Source: Pseudomonas farris (GTDB lineage: Bacteria > Pseudomonadota > Gammaproteobacteria > Pseudomonadales > Pseudomonadaceae). Taken from it: a DNA stretch of 64,000 bases. Position numbers and translations under genes: made by a program. A model generated the notes under the pieces. It was not told where the DNA came from, made no database searches, and was given only the letters and a program-made list of their open reading frames with translations. The stretch lies in assembly GCF_019145235.1 (NCBI RefSeq), contig NZ_JAHSTV010000019.1, positions 1 through 64,000 of the forward strand, read 5' to 3'. Positions 44,978-54,075 of this stretch are shown one piece after another. How positions within the stretch are numbered: the first letter of the stretch is position 1; each line of letters starts with the position of its first letter.

Positions 44978-45002
44978 GGGATGTATCGGCTGTGAGGCCC
45001 TC

Positions 45003-45066
45003 TTCGCGAGCAAGCCCGCTCCCACATTAGAACGCGATCCAATGTGGGAGCGGGCTTGCTCGCGAA
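45003..45066. repeat. REP doublet (inverted pair)
   Basis: TTCGCGAGCAAGCCCGCTCC (45003-45022) and its inverse GTGGGAGCGGGCTTGCTCGC (45044-45063), with a 16-base spacer between the full copies. Confidence 0.95.
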
Positions 45067-45087
45067 GGGGCCAGAACAGACAACGAC

Positions 45088-45843
45088 TTATGTCGCCGGC
45101 CGAATCGCCTTGATCAACGACTGCAACGAGTACCCCAACTGCGGCGCCAAGCCTTCAGCCCGCGCGATCAGCCCATCCAAATCCAGTTCCTGATCCAGCT
45201 CAGATGGCACGATCAGAATCACGTTGCCCTCCTTCACTGGCAATTCCCAGTAATGCCGGTGATAGAGACCGCGCAACAACGCCGCCCCCAACGGTCGACC
45301 ATCGTCGGTGGCCCACTGGTTGATCACCAGCCAGCCACCCGGATTCAACCGTTTCTGACAGTTTTCCAGAAAACCCCAGGCCAGATGCCCGACACCCGGC
45401 CCGACATCGGTATAGAGGTCGACGAAAATCAGATCGGCCGGTTCAGCCGTTTCGAGTAGCTCCAAGGCATCGCCGACGCGAATGTACAGCCGCGGATCGT
45501 CATCCAGCCCGAGGTATTCGATGGCCAGGCGCGGTACATCCGGGCGCAGCTCGATGGCTTCGACATCTTCCAGCGGCAGGAACTTGAGGCAAGCCTGGGT
45601 CAGAGTGCCGGCGCCGAGCCCGAGGAACAGCGCGCTTTCCGGCTGTTCGTGGCACAGCGCGCCAATCAGCATCGCCCGGGTGTAATCGTACTCGAGCCAG
45701 CTCGGGTCGGCGGTGAACACGCAGCTCTGTTCGATGGCATCACCGAACTCCAGAAAACGGTAATCAGCCACTTCCAGCACGCGAATCACGCCGAACTCAT
45801 CCTGTACCTCGGCGAGCAGATGCTCGACGCGCTCCTCAGTCAT
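45088..45843 (-). CDS. Spermidine synthase-like SAM-dependent transferase
   Basis: 251 residues. ALFLGLGAGTLTQACLKFLPLEDVEAIEL carries the glycine-rich cofactor loop and acidic end; RLYIRVGDALELLE and LIFVDLYTDVGPG are motifs II-III of the spermidine-synthase fold. The catalytic Asp pair typical of SpeE is not fully evident, so the substrate is open: perhaps a polyamine-related or methyl-transfer reaction. Start ATG 45843 has AGGAGA seven bases upstream. Divergent from the DAHP synthase gene. Confidence 0.8.
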   Translation of the reverse strand: MTEERVEHLLAEVQDEFGVIRVLEVADYRFLEFGDAIEQSCVFTADPSWLEYDYTRAMLIGALCHEQPESALFLGLGAGTLTQACLKFLPLEDVEAIELRPDVPRLAIEYLGLDDDPRLYIRVGDALELLETAEPADLIFVDLYTDVGPGVGHLAWGFLENCQKRLNPGGWLVINQWATDDGRPLGAALLRGLYHRHYWELPVKEGNVILIVPSELDQELDLDGLIARAEGLAPQLGYSLQSLIKAIRPAT

Positions 45844-45994
45844 TTCGTCTCCTGATCGTCACCGTGACCCGGCAACGCAATAAGACCGCGTGGGTGGCGC
45901 GGCAAAGGCGCGATTGTCCGCGAAGCGACGGGAACAGGTCACGCACTAATTGCTGATACCATAACCGTCCGAGCGTAAAACACTAGAGACTGCA

Positions 45995-47341
45995 ATGAGC
46001 CAACCCTGGAGCCCTGACAGCTGGCGCGCCCTGCCGATCCAGCAACAACCTCAATACCCCGACGCGGCGCATTTGCTGCACGTCGAGCAAACCTTGGCGA
46101 GCTATCCGCCGCTGGTGTTTGCCGGTGAAGCCCGGGAGTTACGTCGTCAGTTTGCCGAAGTCACCCAGGGTCGGGCGTTTCTGTTGCAGGGCGGCGACTG
46201 CGCCGAAAGCTTCGCCGAATTCTCCGCCGCGAAAATTCGTGACACCTTTAAAGTGTTGCTGCAAATGGCGATCGTCATGACCTTCGCCGCCGGTTGCCCG
46301 GTGGTCAAAGTCGGACGCATGGCCGGCCAGTTCGCCAAACCCCGTTCGGCCAACGATGAAACCATCAACGGCGTGACGTTGCCAGCCTACCGTGGTGATA
46401 TCGTCAACGGCATCGGTTTCGACGAAAAAAGCCGCGTGCCGGACCCGGAACGTCTGCTGCAGTCGTATCACCAGTCCACGGCAACCCTGAACCTGTTGCG
46501 CGCCTTCGCCCAGGGCGGCTTCGCCGACCTGCATCAGGTGCACAAGTGGAACCTGGACTTCATCGCCAACTCGGCGCTGGCCGAAAAATACAGCCACTTG
46601 GCCGACCGCATTGATGAAACCCTGGCCTTCATGCGCGCTTGCGGCATGGACAGCTCGCCGCAACTGCGCGAAACCAGTTTCTTCACCGCCCACGAAGCGT
46701 TGCTGCTGAACTACGAAGAAGCCTTCGTGCGTCGCGACAGCCTGACCAACGATTATTACGACTGCTCGGCCCACATGCTGTGGATCGGCGACCGAACCCG
46801 TCAGCTCGACGGTGCTCATGTCGAATTCCTGCGCGGGGTGCATAACCCGATCGGCGTGAAGGTCGGCCCGAGCATGAACCCCGAAGACCTGATTCGCCTG
46901 ATCGATGTGCTCAACCCGGACAACGACCCGGGTCGCCTGAACCTGATTGCGCGGATGGGCGCGAACAAGGTCGGCGATCACCTGCCACAGCTGATCCGCG
47001 CGGTACAACGCGAGGGCAAGCAGGTACTTTGGAGCTCCGACCCGATGCACGGCAACACCATCAAGGCCAGCAGCGGCTACAAGACCCGCGACTTCGCACA
47101 GATTCTTGGCGAAGTGAAGCAGTTCTTCCAGGTTCACGAGGCAGAAGGCAGTTATGCCGGCGGCATCCACATCGAAATGACCGGGCAAAATGTCACCGAA
47201 TGCATCGGCGGCGCGCGGCCGATTACCGAGGATGGCTTGTCGGACCGTTACCACACCCATTGCGACCCACGGATGAATGCCGATCAGTCGCTGGAATTGG
47301 CGTTTTTGATTGCCGAAACCTTGAAGCAGGTTCGGCGGTGA
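45995..47341 (+). CDS. Class II 3-deoxy-7-phosphoheptulonate synthase
   Basis: 448 residues, class II (plant-like) DAHP synthase. FLLQGGDCAESFAEF, VKVGRMAGQFAKPRS, NGIGFDEKSRVPDPERLLQSYHQSTATLNLLRAF, MLWIGDRTRQLDGAHVEFLRG, PIGVKVGPS, WSSDPMHGNT, and GGARPI(T)EDGLSDRYHTHCDPRMN all fit. It condenses phosphoenolpyruvate and erythrose-4-phosphate, the first step of aromatic synthesis. In P. aeruginosa class II enzymes are linked to secondary metabolism (phenazines), but this locus (like PA2843) is a different one. Unrelated in sequence to the class I enzyme at 61.6 kb. Confidence 0.95.
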   Translation: MSQPWSPDSWRALPIQQQPQYPDAAHLLHVEQTLASYPPLVFAGEARELRRQFAEVTQGRAFLLQGGDCAESFAEFSAAKIRDTFKVLLQMAIVMTFAAGCPVVKVGRMAGQFAKPRSANDETINGVTLPAYRGDIVNGIGFDEKSRVPDPERLLQSYHQSTATLNLLRAFAQGGFADLHQVHKWNLDFIANSALAEKYSHLADRIDETLAFMRACGMDSSPQLRETSFFTAHEALLLNYEEAFVRRDSLTNDYYDCSAHMLWIGDRTRQLDGAHVEFLRGVHNPIGVKVGPSMNPEDLIRLIDVLNPDNDPGRLNLIARMGANKVGDHLPQLIRAVQREGKQVLWSSDPMHGNTIKASSGYKTRDFAQILGEVKQFFQVHEAEGSYAGGIHIEMTGQNVTECIGGARPITEDGLSDRYHTHCDPRMNADQSLELAFLIAETLKQVRR

Positions 47342-47374
47342 GTCAGTAATTCTTTGATTGCCTGATACACCGCT

Positions 47375-47439
47375 TTCGCGAGCAAGCCCGCTCCCACAGT
47401 TGACCGCAGTCCAAATGTGGGAGCGGGCTTGCTCGCGAA
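47375..47439. repeat. REP doublet (inverted pair)
   Basis: TTCGCGAGCAAGCCCGCTCC and GTGGGAGCGGGCTTGCTCGC in inverted order within 65 bases, between convergent genes. Confidence 0.95.
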
Positions 47440-47448
47440 GACGTCAGC

Positions 47449-48678
47449 TCAATCACCCTCAATCTGTGCCAATGCCACCCGCAACCGCGCCGCACTCGCC
47501 CGCGGGCAATTCAATTGAATCTGCGCCAGCCCCAACCAGTCCGCCATCTGCCGTAAATTAACCGCCAATTCCGACATCCCCACCTCATCCAGCCCCGGCT
47601 CTTCCTCATGCACGGCATGCACCGCCAACCGACCCAACGCTCGCTCGGCACGCAAATCGACCCGCGCGGCAATCCGCTCATTGTGCAAAAACGGCAGTAC
47701 GTAATAGCCGTAGATGCGCTTGTGCTGCGGCGTATAAATCTCCAACCGATAACGGAAATCGAACAATCGCTCGGTACGGCTGCGCTCCCAGATCAGCGAA
47801 TCGAAGGGTGAAAGCAGTGCACTGGCCTCGACCTTGCGCGGTACTTTCGGCTCTGCCAGGCAATAGGCCGGTTGCCGCCAGCCTTCAACCTCACACACCA
47901 GCAGATCACCCGCCTCGACCAGCTCCGCCAAACGCGGCCGGCTATCGGCAGGGCTCAGGCGAAAATAATCCCGCAGGTCCTTTTCCGTACCGACACCCAA
48001 AGCCGTGGCGGCGTGCAGTAATAGGCCGCGCTGAGCCTCGGCCTCGCTAAGCAAAGGCTGTTGAAGTATCACCGAAGGAATTACCCGCTCCGGCAAATCA
48101 TAAAGCCGTTCGAACCCGCGCCGACCGGCCACGGTCACTTCACCGGCAGCGAACAACCATTCCAGCGCATGCTTTTCCGCGCTCCAGTCCCACCACGGCC
48201 CTGCTCGCTCCTGCCGGGTCGACAAGCTGCCCGCACCCAGCGCACCGAGTTCCTGAACCGACGCCAAAACGCGGCGAATCGTGTCTTGCTGCTCACGACC
48301 GAAACGCGCCAGTTGTTGATAGATGTCTTCGCCGCGGGTCGCACGCTGCATGCGCCAGCGCATCAAGGGGTACATCGACAAGGGCAACAACGACGCTTCG
48401 TGGCCCCAGTACTCGAACAACGTGCGTCGCCGGCCCTGACTCCAGGCAGCCTGATCGAGCAAGTCGGATGAGTAATTGCCAAGACGGGAAAACAAGGGAA
48501 GGTAGTGCGAACGCACCAACGCATTGACTGAATCGATCTGCAGAATGCCCAGGCGTTCGATCAGCCGATTGAGCTGAACCGGTTTGATCGCTGCTGGCGG
48601 CTGGCGCCCGTTGAACCCTTGGGCAGCCAGCGCCAGACGCCGAGCCTGTTTGAGGGAAAAAGACAGTGTGGCGGGCAT
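47449..48678 (-). CDS. ycaQ: YcaQ-family crosslink-repair DNA glycosylase
   Basis: 409 residues from ATG 48678, six bases after AAGGAG. Family signature: SLKQARRLALAAQGF at the start, LGILQIDSVNALVRSHYLPLFSRLG with the catalytic Gln-x-Asp, and tandem winged-helix text (ILQQPLLSEAEAQRGLLLHAATALGVGTEKDLRDYF). The C-terminus contains LLSPFDSLIWERSRTERLF and HNERIAARVDLRAERA. YcaQ unhooks interstrand DNA crosslinks and abasic-type nitrogen mustard lesions. No clear operon partner; convergent with the class II DAHP synthase. Confidence 0.92.
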   Translation of the reverse strand: MPATLSFSLKQARRLALAAQGFNGRQPPAAIKPVQLNRLIERLGILQIDSVNALVRSHYLPLFSRLGNYSSDLLDQAAWSQGRRRTLFEYWGHEASLLPLSMYPLMRWRMQRATRGEDIYQQLARFGREQQDTIRRVLASVQELGALGAGSLSTRQERAGPWWDWSAEKHALEWLFAAGEVTVAGRRGFERLYDLPERVIPSVILQQPLLSEAEAQRGLLLHAATALGVGTEKDLRDYFRLSPADSRPRLAELVEAGDLLVCEVEGWRQPAYCLAEPKVPRKVEASALLSPFDSLIWERSRTERLFDFRYRLEIYTPQHKRIYGYYVLPFLHNERIAARVDLRAERALGRLAVHAVHEEEPGLDEVGMSELAVNLRQMADWLGLAQIQLNCPRASAARLRVALAQIEGD

Positions 48679-48742
48679 GAGCATCTCCTTGTCTGCTCGC
48701 AACCTACCTCACCCGCAAGTGGTTTGTGTAGCGATGGCATCA

Positions 48743-48958
48743 TCATTTATGCATCGGATCATCCCAGAACGGTCTTACCGTCTCATGCTCCACATCCGCA
48801 CGGCTCACGCCGATATCCTTCAGTGCTTCGTCGCTCAAGCTCGCCAGCATTTCACGTTCACGGTGAAGTTCGTACCAGCGACTAAACTTGTGCAGCAGAT
48901 CGGATACCGCGTGGATTGAGAATTTTTGTTCCGTTACATGCTCGTTGTGACCTTTCAT
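48743..48958 (-). CDS. DUF1127 small protein
   Basis: 71 residues: a basic N-terminus, KFSRWYELHREREMLASLSDEALKDIGVSRADVEHE, then PFWDD. This is the DUF1127 motif (R-x-L-x-x-L-s-D-x-x-L-x-D-I-G-l-s-R) found in short RNA-binding or stress-linked proteins. A textbook ribosome site AAGGAGG lies eight bases ahead of ATG 48958. Divergent from a LysR gene, which might regulate it; spacing is 96 bases. Confidence 0.9.
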   Translation of the reverse strand: MKGHNEHVTEQKFSIHAVSDLLHKFSRWYELHREREMLASLSDEALKDIGVSRADVEHETVRPFWDDPMHK

Positions 48959-49054
48959 CGTATTGCCCTCCTTTAGGGATGGCTCAAGTCTCGCGCCAGC
49001 GATAAGATCAATCCAACGAATGTTTCTGATGGCATACATCTCGGAGATTGATGA

Positions 49055-49909
49055 ATGTCCGCCTACCCCAGTATCGACACCGATGTACTGCGCACCTTCG
49101 TCGCGATTGCCGATCTGGGCGGTTTTACCCGTGCCGGTGAAATGGTCAACCGCACCCAGTCGGCGGTGAGCATGCAGATGAAACGCCTGGAAGAGGACGT
49201 GTTGCAGCGCCAGTTGTTCGAACGCGACGGGCGCCAGGTCAAGCTGACCGCCGAAGGCCAGGTATTGCTGGGCTATGCGCGGCGCATCCTCAAACTCCAC
49301 AGCGAAGTCTTCAATACCCTGCGCGAGCCGCATATGGTCGGCACGGTGCGCATCGGCACGCCCGATGATTACGTCATGCGCTTTCTGCCGGGCATCCTGT
49401 CGCGCTTCGCGCAGTTCTACCCGCTGATCCAGATCGAGGTTCACTGCGAATCGACCCGGCAACTGTTGCAGCGCCAGGACCTGGACCTGTCCATCGTCAC
49501 CCGCGAGCCGGGTAACGAGATTGGCCAGCTGCTGCGCAAGGAGCGTTTTGTCTGGGCCGAAGCCCAATGCTTCAACGCCCATGAACAAACGCCGCTGCCA
49601 TTGGCGATGTTCAACAGTGATTGTTTCTGCCGCCTCTGGGCGTGCAATGCCCTGGACGCCATGGGCCGCGACTACCGGATTGCCTACAACAGCTCCAGCC
49701 TGTCGGCGTTGATGGCCGTGGTCAGCGCGGGCCTGGCGATCACCGCGCAGCTGGAAAGCCTGATCACCCCGGACATGCGCATCCTCGGCGCCAACGAAGA
49801 CCTGCCGCTGTTGCCGGAAGCCAGCATCATGTTGATCCGCAACCTGAACAACCCTTCACCGATCACCGAATGCCTGGCCGAGCACATCGTCGAAGGCTTC
49901 AAACTTTAA
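49055..49909 (+). CDS. LysR-family transcriptional regulator
   Basis: 284 residues. N-terminal winged helix-turn-helix TDVLRTFVAIADLGGFTRAGEMVNRTQSAVSMQMKRLEEDV; the effector domain starts VGTVRIGTPDDYVMRFLPGILSRF and is typical of the LrhA/DUF1127-linked LysR group. Ligand unknown. It is divergent from the DUF1127 gene and overlaps the 3' end of the TauE/SafE gene tail to tail by 11 bases. Confidence 0.9.
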   Translation: MSAYPSIDTDVLRTFVAIADLGGFTRAGEMVNRTQSAVSMQMKRLEEDVLQRQLFERDGRQVKLTAEGQVLLGYARRILKLHSEVFNTLREPHMVGTVRIGTPDDYVMRFLPGILSRFAQFYPLIQIEVHCESTRQLLQRQDLDLSIVTREPGNEIGQLLRKERFVWAEAQCFNAHEQTPLPLAMFNSDCFCRLWACNALDAMGRDYRIAYNSSSLSALMAVVSAGLAITAQLESLITPDMRILGANEDLPLLPEASIMLIRNLNNPSPITECLAEHIVEGFKL

Positions 49910-50648
49910 ACGCGAGCATCACCGCACAGACCACCAGAAAACCACAGAACAGCCCGCGCAGGAGCCGCTCCGGCAATGCGTGGGCAATTCTCACGCCCCA
50001 ACTGATGCTCATCAATCCACCAATCGCCAACGGCACACCGATCGCCCAATGCACCTGATGGTGCACCGCATAAGTCGCCAGGGTGACGCCCGTACTCGGC
50101 AACGCCAGCGCCAGCGCCAATCCCTGGGCAACCACTTGAGTGGTACCAAACAGGCTGGTCAACACCGGCGTTGCCACCACCGCCCCGCCCACTCCAAACA
50201 GTCCGCCCATTGCCCCGGAAGCTGCGCCGAGCACGCCCAGCCACGGCCAGGAATAGCGCATCTGCGAAGAGGCCGGTGCGTTGGTGGTGAACATTCGCAT
50301 CAGGTTGTAGGCCGACAGCGCGATCAGAAAAGCGACGAAGCTCAGCCGCATGGTTTGCGCATCGATACCCACCGCCCAGATCGAACCGATCCAGGCAAAG
50401 CAGAACCCCATCGAGGCCAGTGGCAGCGCATGCCGCAATTCGATGCGATTGCGCTGGTGATAGCGCCACAACGCCAGCATCACGTTCGGCACCACCATCA
50501 CCAGCGCCGTGCCTTGGGCGATCTGCTGATAAAGACCGAACCACACGCCCAGCAGCGGGATCGCGACCAATCCGCCCCCAATGCCGAACAGGCCGCCGAG
50601 GGTTCCCAGGGCTGCTCCAAAAACCAGATACAACATGAACTCAATCAC
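49899..50648 (-). CDS. TauE/SafE-family membrane transporter
   Basis: 249 residues from GTG 50648 (AAGGAAAA eight bases ahead; ATG 50636 is also possible). Eight hydrophobic segments arranged as two four-helix repeats, each starting with a Gly-rich GGLFGIGGG motif (LGTLGGLFGIGGGLVAIP; GAMGGLFGVGGAVVATP). Such proteins move sulfonates, sulfite or organic acids across the inner membrane; specificity is unknown. Divergent from a LysR gene 109 bases away, a plausible regulator. Confidence 0.9.
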   Translation of the reverse strand: MIEFMLYLVFGAALGTLGGLFGIGGGLVAIPLLGVWFGLYQQIAQGTALVMVVPNVMLALWRYHQRNRIELRHALPLASMGFCFAWIGSIWAVGIDAQTMRLSFVAFLIALSAYNLMRMFTTNAPASSQMRYSWPWLGVLGAASGAMGGLFGVGGAVVATPVLTSLFGTTQVVAQGLALALALPSTGVTLATYAVHHQVHWAIGVPLAIGGLMSISWGVRIAHALPERLLRGLFCGFLVVCAVMLAFKV

Positions 50649-50757
50649 AGGCGATTTTCCTTTTGTGAGGCTGTCCATCCTACTCAGTCGGCTCTGGCGG
50701 GGAAACGCACAGCAACGCACAATGGCTGTGCCAATTTCGCATAAGCGCCGACAAACC

Positions 50758-51714
50758 ATGAACCCCAATCAATTGACCGAACAACTTGGTCTGTTTCTCG
50801 ATGTGCTGGAAAGCGGCAGCTTTTCCGCCGCGTCCCGCCGCCATCCATTGACGCCTTCGGCCGTGGCGCGACGCATCGACAGCCTCGAAAGCGCCGTCGG
50901 CAGCCAGTTGTTCATTCGCAGCACCCATGCCGTGCGCGCGACCCCGGCCGGTCTGGCTTTTGCCGAGCGTGCGCGGCGGATCGTCGCTGAACTGCGCCTG
51001 GCCCGGGCGGAAGCGGTGTCTCTTAGCAGTGCGCCGGAAGGCTTGATTCGAGTGGATGCGCCGGCAGCCTTCGGACGCCGACACCTGGCGCCGGTGATTG
51101 CCGATTTCCTGACGCTTTACCCCGGCCTCGATGTGCAATTGCACCTGATCGACAGCTTCGTCGACATGCAGGGCTCGAACCTGGGCAAGGTCGATCTGGT
51201 ACTGCGAGCCGGGCAAATGGCCGACACCCGGCTGGTGGCCACGCCGCTGGCGAGCATGGTGCGCATCGCCTGCGCCAGCCCCGATTACCTGCAACGCCGT
51301 GGGGTGCCGACCGACCCTGCGCAGCTGGTCGACCATGATGGCCTCGACTGGGAAGGCTTGGCTCCGCCCTTCGCCTGGCGCTTCGAGCGAGATGGGCAGA
51401 TGCATTTGCACCGGCCAGCGCGAATCCGCATGAGCGCCAACAATGCCGAGGCGCTGGTCTGCGGCGCACTGGCCGGATTGGGCATCGCGCATTTGCCGAC
51501 CTGGCTGGCCAGCGAATATTTATTACGCGGCGAACTGCTGCCGCTGTTTTGCGAAAATGGTCTGCCAAAACCGGAAAGCACCGGTATTTATGCGTTGCGC
51601 CTGGAACAGCAACCCAGTTCGCGAAGTCGCTTGTTGCTGGAATACCTGAAGACTCGTTTCAGCCCCATCCCGCCGTGGGATCTGGCGCTGCAAACCAACC
51701 TGGACCGCCACTAG
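50758..51714 (+). CDS. LysR-family transcriptional regulator
   Basis: 318 residues from ATG 50758. HTH: LGLFLDVLESGSFSAASRRHPLTPSAVARRIDSLESAVGSQLF. The effector domain contains RLVATPLASMVRIACASPDYLQRRGVPTDPAQL and NNAEALVCGALAGLGIAHLPTW, in the CrgA/PecT-like group of LysR proteins. Divergent from the TauE/SafE transporter gene and parallel to ohrR. Its target is probably the transporter, but no binding site is evident. Confidence 0.9.
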   Translation: MNPNQLTEQLGLFLDVLESGSFSAASRRHPLTPSAVARRIDSLESAVGSQLFIRSTHAVRATPAGLAFAERARRIVAELRLARAEAVSLSSAPEGLIRVDAPAAFGRRHLAPVIADFLTLYPGLDVQLHLIDSFVDMQGSNLGKVDLVLRAGQMADTRLVATPLASMVRIACASPDYLQRRGVPTDPAQLVDHDGLDWEGLAPPFAWRFERDGQMHLHRPARIRMSANNAEALVCGALAGLGIAHLPTWLASEYLLRGELLPLFCENGLPKPESTGIYALRLEQQPSSRSRLLLEYLKTRFSPIPPWDLALQTNLDRH

Positions 51715-51726
51715 TCCAGAATTATC

Positions 51727-51755
51727 TGGCGCATTAAAGATTCGCCCGCTAGATT
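51727..51755 (+). promoter_or_regulatory. ohrR promoter (same design as ohr promoter)
   Basis: TGGCGC, 17 bases, TAGATT. The interval contains ATTAAAGATT, nearly matching ACTAAATATT in the ohr promoter. The transcription start would fall near 51762, which makes ATG 51784 (not 51757) the ohrR start. Confidence 0.6.
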
Positions 51756-51783
51756 CATGACGATCACTGATCAAGGCTTTGAA

Positions 51784-52245
51784 ATGAACACCGAGCGCAA
51801 CACCCCGGATAACTGCGACGACTTGCTGCTGGACAATCAGGTCTGCTTCGCCCTGCATTCCACCTCGCTGCTGATGACCAAGGTCTACAAGCCGCTGCTG
51901 CAAGCGCTGGGCCTGACCTATCCGCAGTACCTGGCGATGATGGTGTTGTGGGAAAAAGATGGGCTGACGGTCGGCGAAATCAGCACCCGACTGCTGACCG
52001 ATCCCGGTTCCCTCACCCCGCTGCTCAAGCGTCTGGAAGCCGAAGGCCTGCTGAGCCGCACCCGCAGCCGTGAAGACGAACGGGTGGTGATTGTTGAACT
52101 GACCGAGCAAGGCCGAGCGCTGCGAGACAAGGCACGGGGCGTTCCCCAGTGCGTCCTCGGCGCCAGCGGACAAACGATGGAACAGCTGAAGAAGCTGCAA
52201 GCGGATCTTCAAGCACTGCGTAGTCATCTGCAAGACAGCCTCTGA
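51784..52245 (+). CDS. ohrR: Organic hydroperoxide regulator OhrR (MarR family)
   Basis: 153 residues from ATG 51784 (AAGG nine bases ahead). The sensing Cys is in NQVCFALHSTSLLMTKVYKPLLQALGLTYPQYLAMMVLWE, with DPGSLTPLLKRLEAEG as the DNA-recognition helix. Reduced OhrR represses ohr; oxidation of the Cys by organic hydroperoxides releases it. It lies upstream of ohr in the same direction with a REP pair between. The two promoters share sequence, as expected if OhrR controls both (auto-regulation). Confidence 0.93.
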   Translation: MNTERNTPDNCDDLLLDNQVCFALHSTSLLMTKVYKPLLQALGLTYPQYLAMMVLWEKDGLTVGEISTRLLTDPGSLTPLLKRLEAEGLLSRTRSREDERVVIVELTEQGRALRDKARGVPQCVLGASGQTMEQLKKLQADLQALRSHLQDSL

Positions 52246-52267
52246 CCTCAAAACACCCCAGATCCCC

Positions 52268-52357
52268 TGTGGGAGCGGGCTTGCTCGCGAAAGCGGTTTA
52301 TCATTCAGTATTAGTGCTGGCTGACAGTCCGCTTTCGCGAGCAAGCCCGCTCCCACA
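52268..52357. repeat. REP doublet (inverted pair)
   Basis: GTGGGAGCGGGCTTGCTCGC and its inverse TTCGCGAGCAAGCCCGCTCC about 40 bases apart, between ohrR and ohr. Confidence 0.95.
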
Positions 52358-52499
52358 TTTATTTTGTGGTGTCCTTTCCCTCTCGTTCGCCTCCCTTCCT
52401 CGAAAAAAATTCCCCGCAAAAATCCCGCCTCGACAGCTCTAACTCAATACTTTTAGTCGAGCACGTTCACTTCGGGTCAAATTTTCTTCAAAATTTATC

Positions 52500-52528
52500 T
52501 TGCGCACTAAATATTAGCGAGCTACATT
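52500..52528 (+). promoter_or_regulatory. ohr promoter with likely OhrR operator
   Basis: TTGCGC, 17 bases, TACATT, with ACTAAATATTAGCGAGC between. Shared with the ohrR promoter: the block GCGCA-TAAA-ATT and CTA-ATTCATG. An inverted mate TTAGCGCGCAA of TTGCGCACTAA lies about 35 bases downstream. Confidence 0.65.
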
Positions 52529-52595
52529 CATGTCGCACTTACTTAGCGCGCAAACATTTAGCGCAAAACACCCAAACTCGAATGAGGCTCACACC

Positions 52596-53015
52596 ATGCA
52601 AACTCTCTACACCGCAATCGCAACCTCCACCGGCGGCCGTGACGGTCGTGCGATTTCCAGCGACAACATCCTCGACGTCAAACTCGCCACGCCGAAAGAA
52701 CTCGGTGGTGCTGGCGGCGCCGCAACCAACCCTGAACAACTGTTCGCAGCCGGCTACTCCGCCTGCTTCATCGGCGCGCTGAAATTCGTCGCCAGCCAGA
52801 CCAAACGCAAAATCCCGGACGACGCGTCGATCACCGCGCATGTCGGCATCGGCCAAATCCCTGGCGGTTTCGGTCTGGACATCGACCTGCACATCAGCCT
52901 GCCGGGTCTTGAGCAAGCCGATGCACAAAGCCTGGTCGAAGCCGCCCACCAAGTCTGCCCGTACTCCAACGCCACCCGTGGCAATGTCGATGTGCGCCTG
53001 CACGTTACCGTCTAA
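52596..53015 (+). CDS. ohr: Organic hydroperoxide resistance protein Ohr
   Basis: 139 residues from ATG 52596. Catalytic cysteines: the reactive one in GYSACFIGALKFVA and the second in AHQVCPYSNATRGNVDV; the Arg and Glu network partners are in GRDGRAISS and NPEQLFAAGYS. It reduces fatty acid and other organic hydroperoxides with lipoyl electrons. The start follows from the promoter position, since an ATG at 52530 would precede the transcript. OhrR regulation is supported by the promoter comparison. Confidence 0.96.
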   Translation: MQTLYTAIATSTGGRDGRAISSDNILDVKLATPKELGGAGGAATNPEQLFAAGYSACFIGALKFVASQTKRKIPDDASITAHVGIGQIPGGFGLDIDLHISLPGLEQADAQSLVEAAHQVCPYSNATRGNVDVRLHVTV

Positions 53016-53047
53016 CCGCTGACTCCAAGGTCGAACAGGAAATGAAC

Positions 53048-54064
53048 ATGAACACCTTCAGCAAAGTCTTGACCGGTACTCTTCTCGCCCTGTCCATCAA
53101 CAGTGCATTCGCAGGCAATGGGGTTGAACACAACACCCAGGCGTTCCTCGATGTACTGAATGCCGGTACTGGCAAACCGCTGGAACAGCTCACCCCTGCC
53201 GAAGCCCGTGCGGTGTTGGTGGGTGCGCAGGCCGGGGTGAAACTGACGCTGCCCAAAGCCGATGTCAGCGAGAAGACCATCCAGGTCGACGGCCAACCGA
53301 TCAGTCTGACCATCGTTCGGCCGGCCGGAGTCAAAGACGAGCTGCCGGTGTTCATGTTCTTTCACGGCGGTGGTTGGGTGCTGGGGGACTTCCCGACCCA
53401 CGAACGGCTGGTTCGCGACTTGGTAACGGGTTCAGGCGCGGCGGCGGTATTCGTCAATTACACCCCGTCGCCAGAAGCGCATTACCCGGTGGCGATCAAC
53501 CAGGCCTACGCCGCGACGAAGTGGGTGGCCGAGCACGGTAAAGAGATCAACGTCGACGGCAAACGTCTGGCCGTGGCCGGCAACAGCGTCGGTGGCAACA
53601 TGGCAGCCGTGGTTGCGCTGATGGCCAAAGACAAAGGCACGCCGGCGATCAAATTCCAGGTGTTGTTGTGGCCGGTGACTGACGCCAGCTTCGAGACGGC
53701 GTCCTACAACCAGTTCGCCGAAGGGCACTTCCTCACCAAAAACATGATGAAGTGGTTCTGGGACAACTACACCACCGACGCCAAACAACGGAACGAGATC
53801 TACGCCTCACCACTGCGAGCGACCACCGCGCAACTCAAGGGTCTGCCACCCGCGCTGGTGCAAACGGCCAGCGCCGATGTCCTGCGCGATGAAGGTGAAG
53901 CCTACGCCCGCAAACTCGACGAGGCGGGGGTACCGGTCACGGCGGTTCGCTACAACGGCATGATCCACGACTATGGTTTGCTCAACGTAGTGAGCCAGGT
54001 ACCCGCGGTGCATTCGGCGATGCTGCAAGCGTCCGAAGAACTCAAGCAACATCTGAAGAAATAA
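53048..54064 (+). CDS. Exported alpha/beta hydrolase (HSL/acetyl-esterase type)
   Basis: About 338 residues; signal peptide MNTFSKVLTGTLLALSINSAFA with a probable cut before GNG. HSL motifs: FFHGGGWVLGD (oxyanion HGGG), GNSVGGNMAAV (Ser nucleophile), DVLRDEGEAYA (Asp) and GMIHDYGLLN (His). It should be an esterase acting outside the cytoplasm; substrate unknown. ATG 53048 has AGGA seven bases ahead, while ATG 53042 has none in range. It follows ohr by about 30 bases and may share its transcript and its induction by organic hydroperoxides. Confidence 0.88.
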   Translation: MNTFSKVLTGTLLALSINSAFAGNGVEHNTQAFLDVLNAGTGKPLEQLTPAEARAVLVGAQAGVKLTLPKADVSEKTIQVDGQPISLTIVRPAGVKDELPVFMFFHGGGWVLGDFPTHERLVRDLVTGSGAAAVFVNYTPSPEAHYPVAINQAYAATKWVAEHGKEINVDGKRLAVAGNSVGGNMAAVVALMAKDKGTPAIKFQVLLWPVTDASFETASYNQFAEGHFLTKNMMKWFWDNYTTDAKQRNEIYASPLRATTAQLKGLPPALVQTASADVLRDEGEAYARKLDEAGVPVTAVRYNGMIHDYGLLNVVSQVPAVHSAMLQASEELKQHLKK

Positions 54065-54075
54065 CGCAGGACAAA

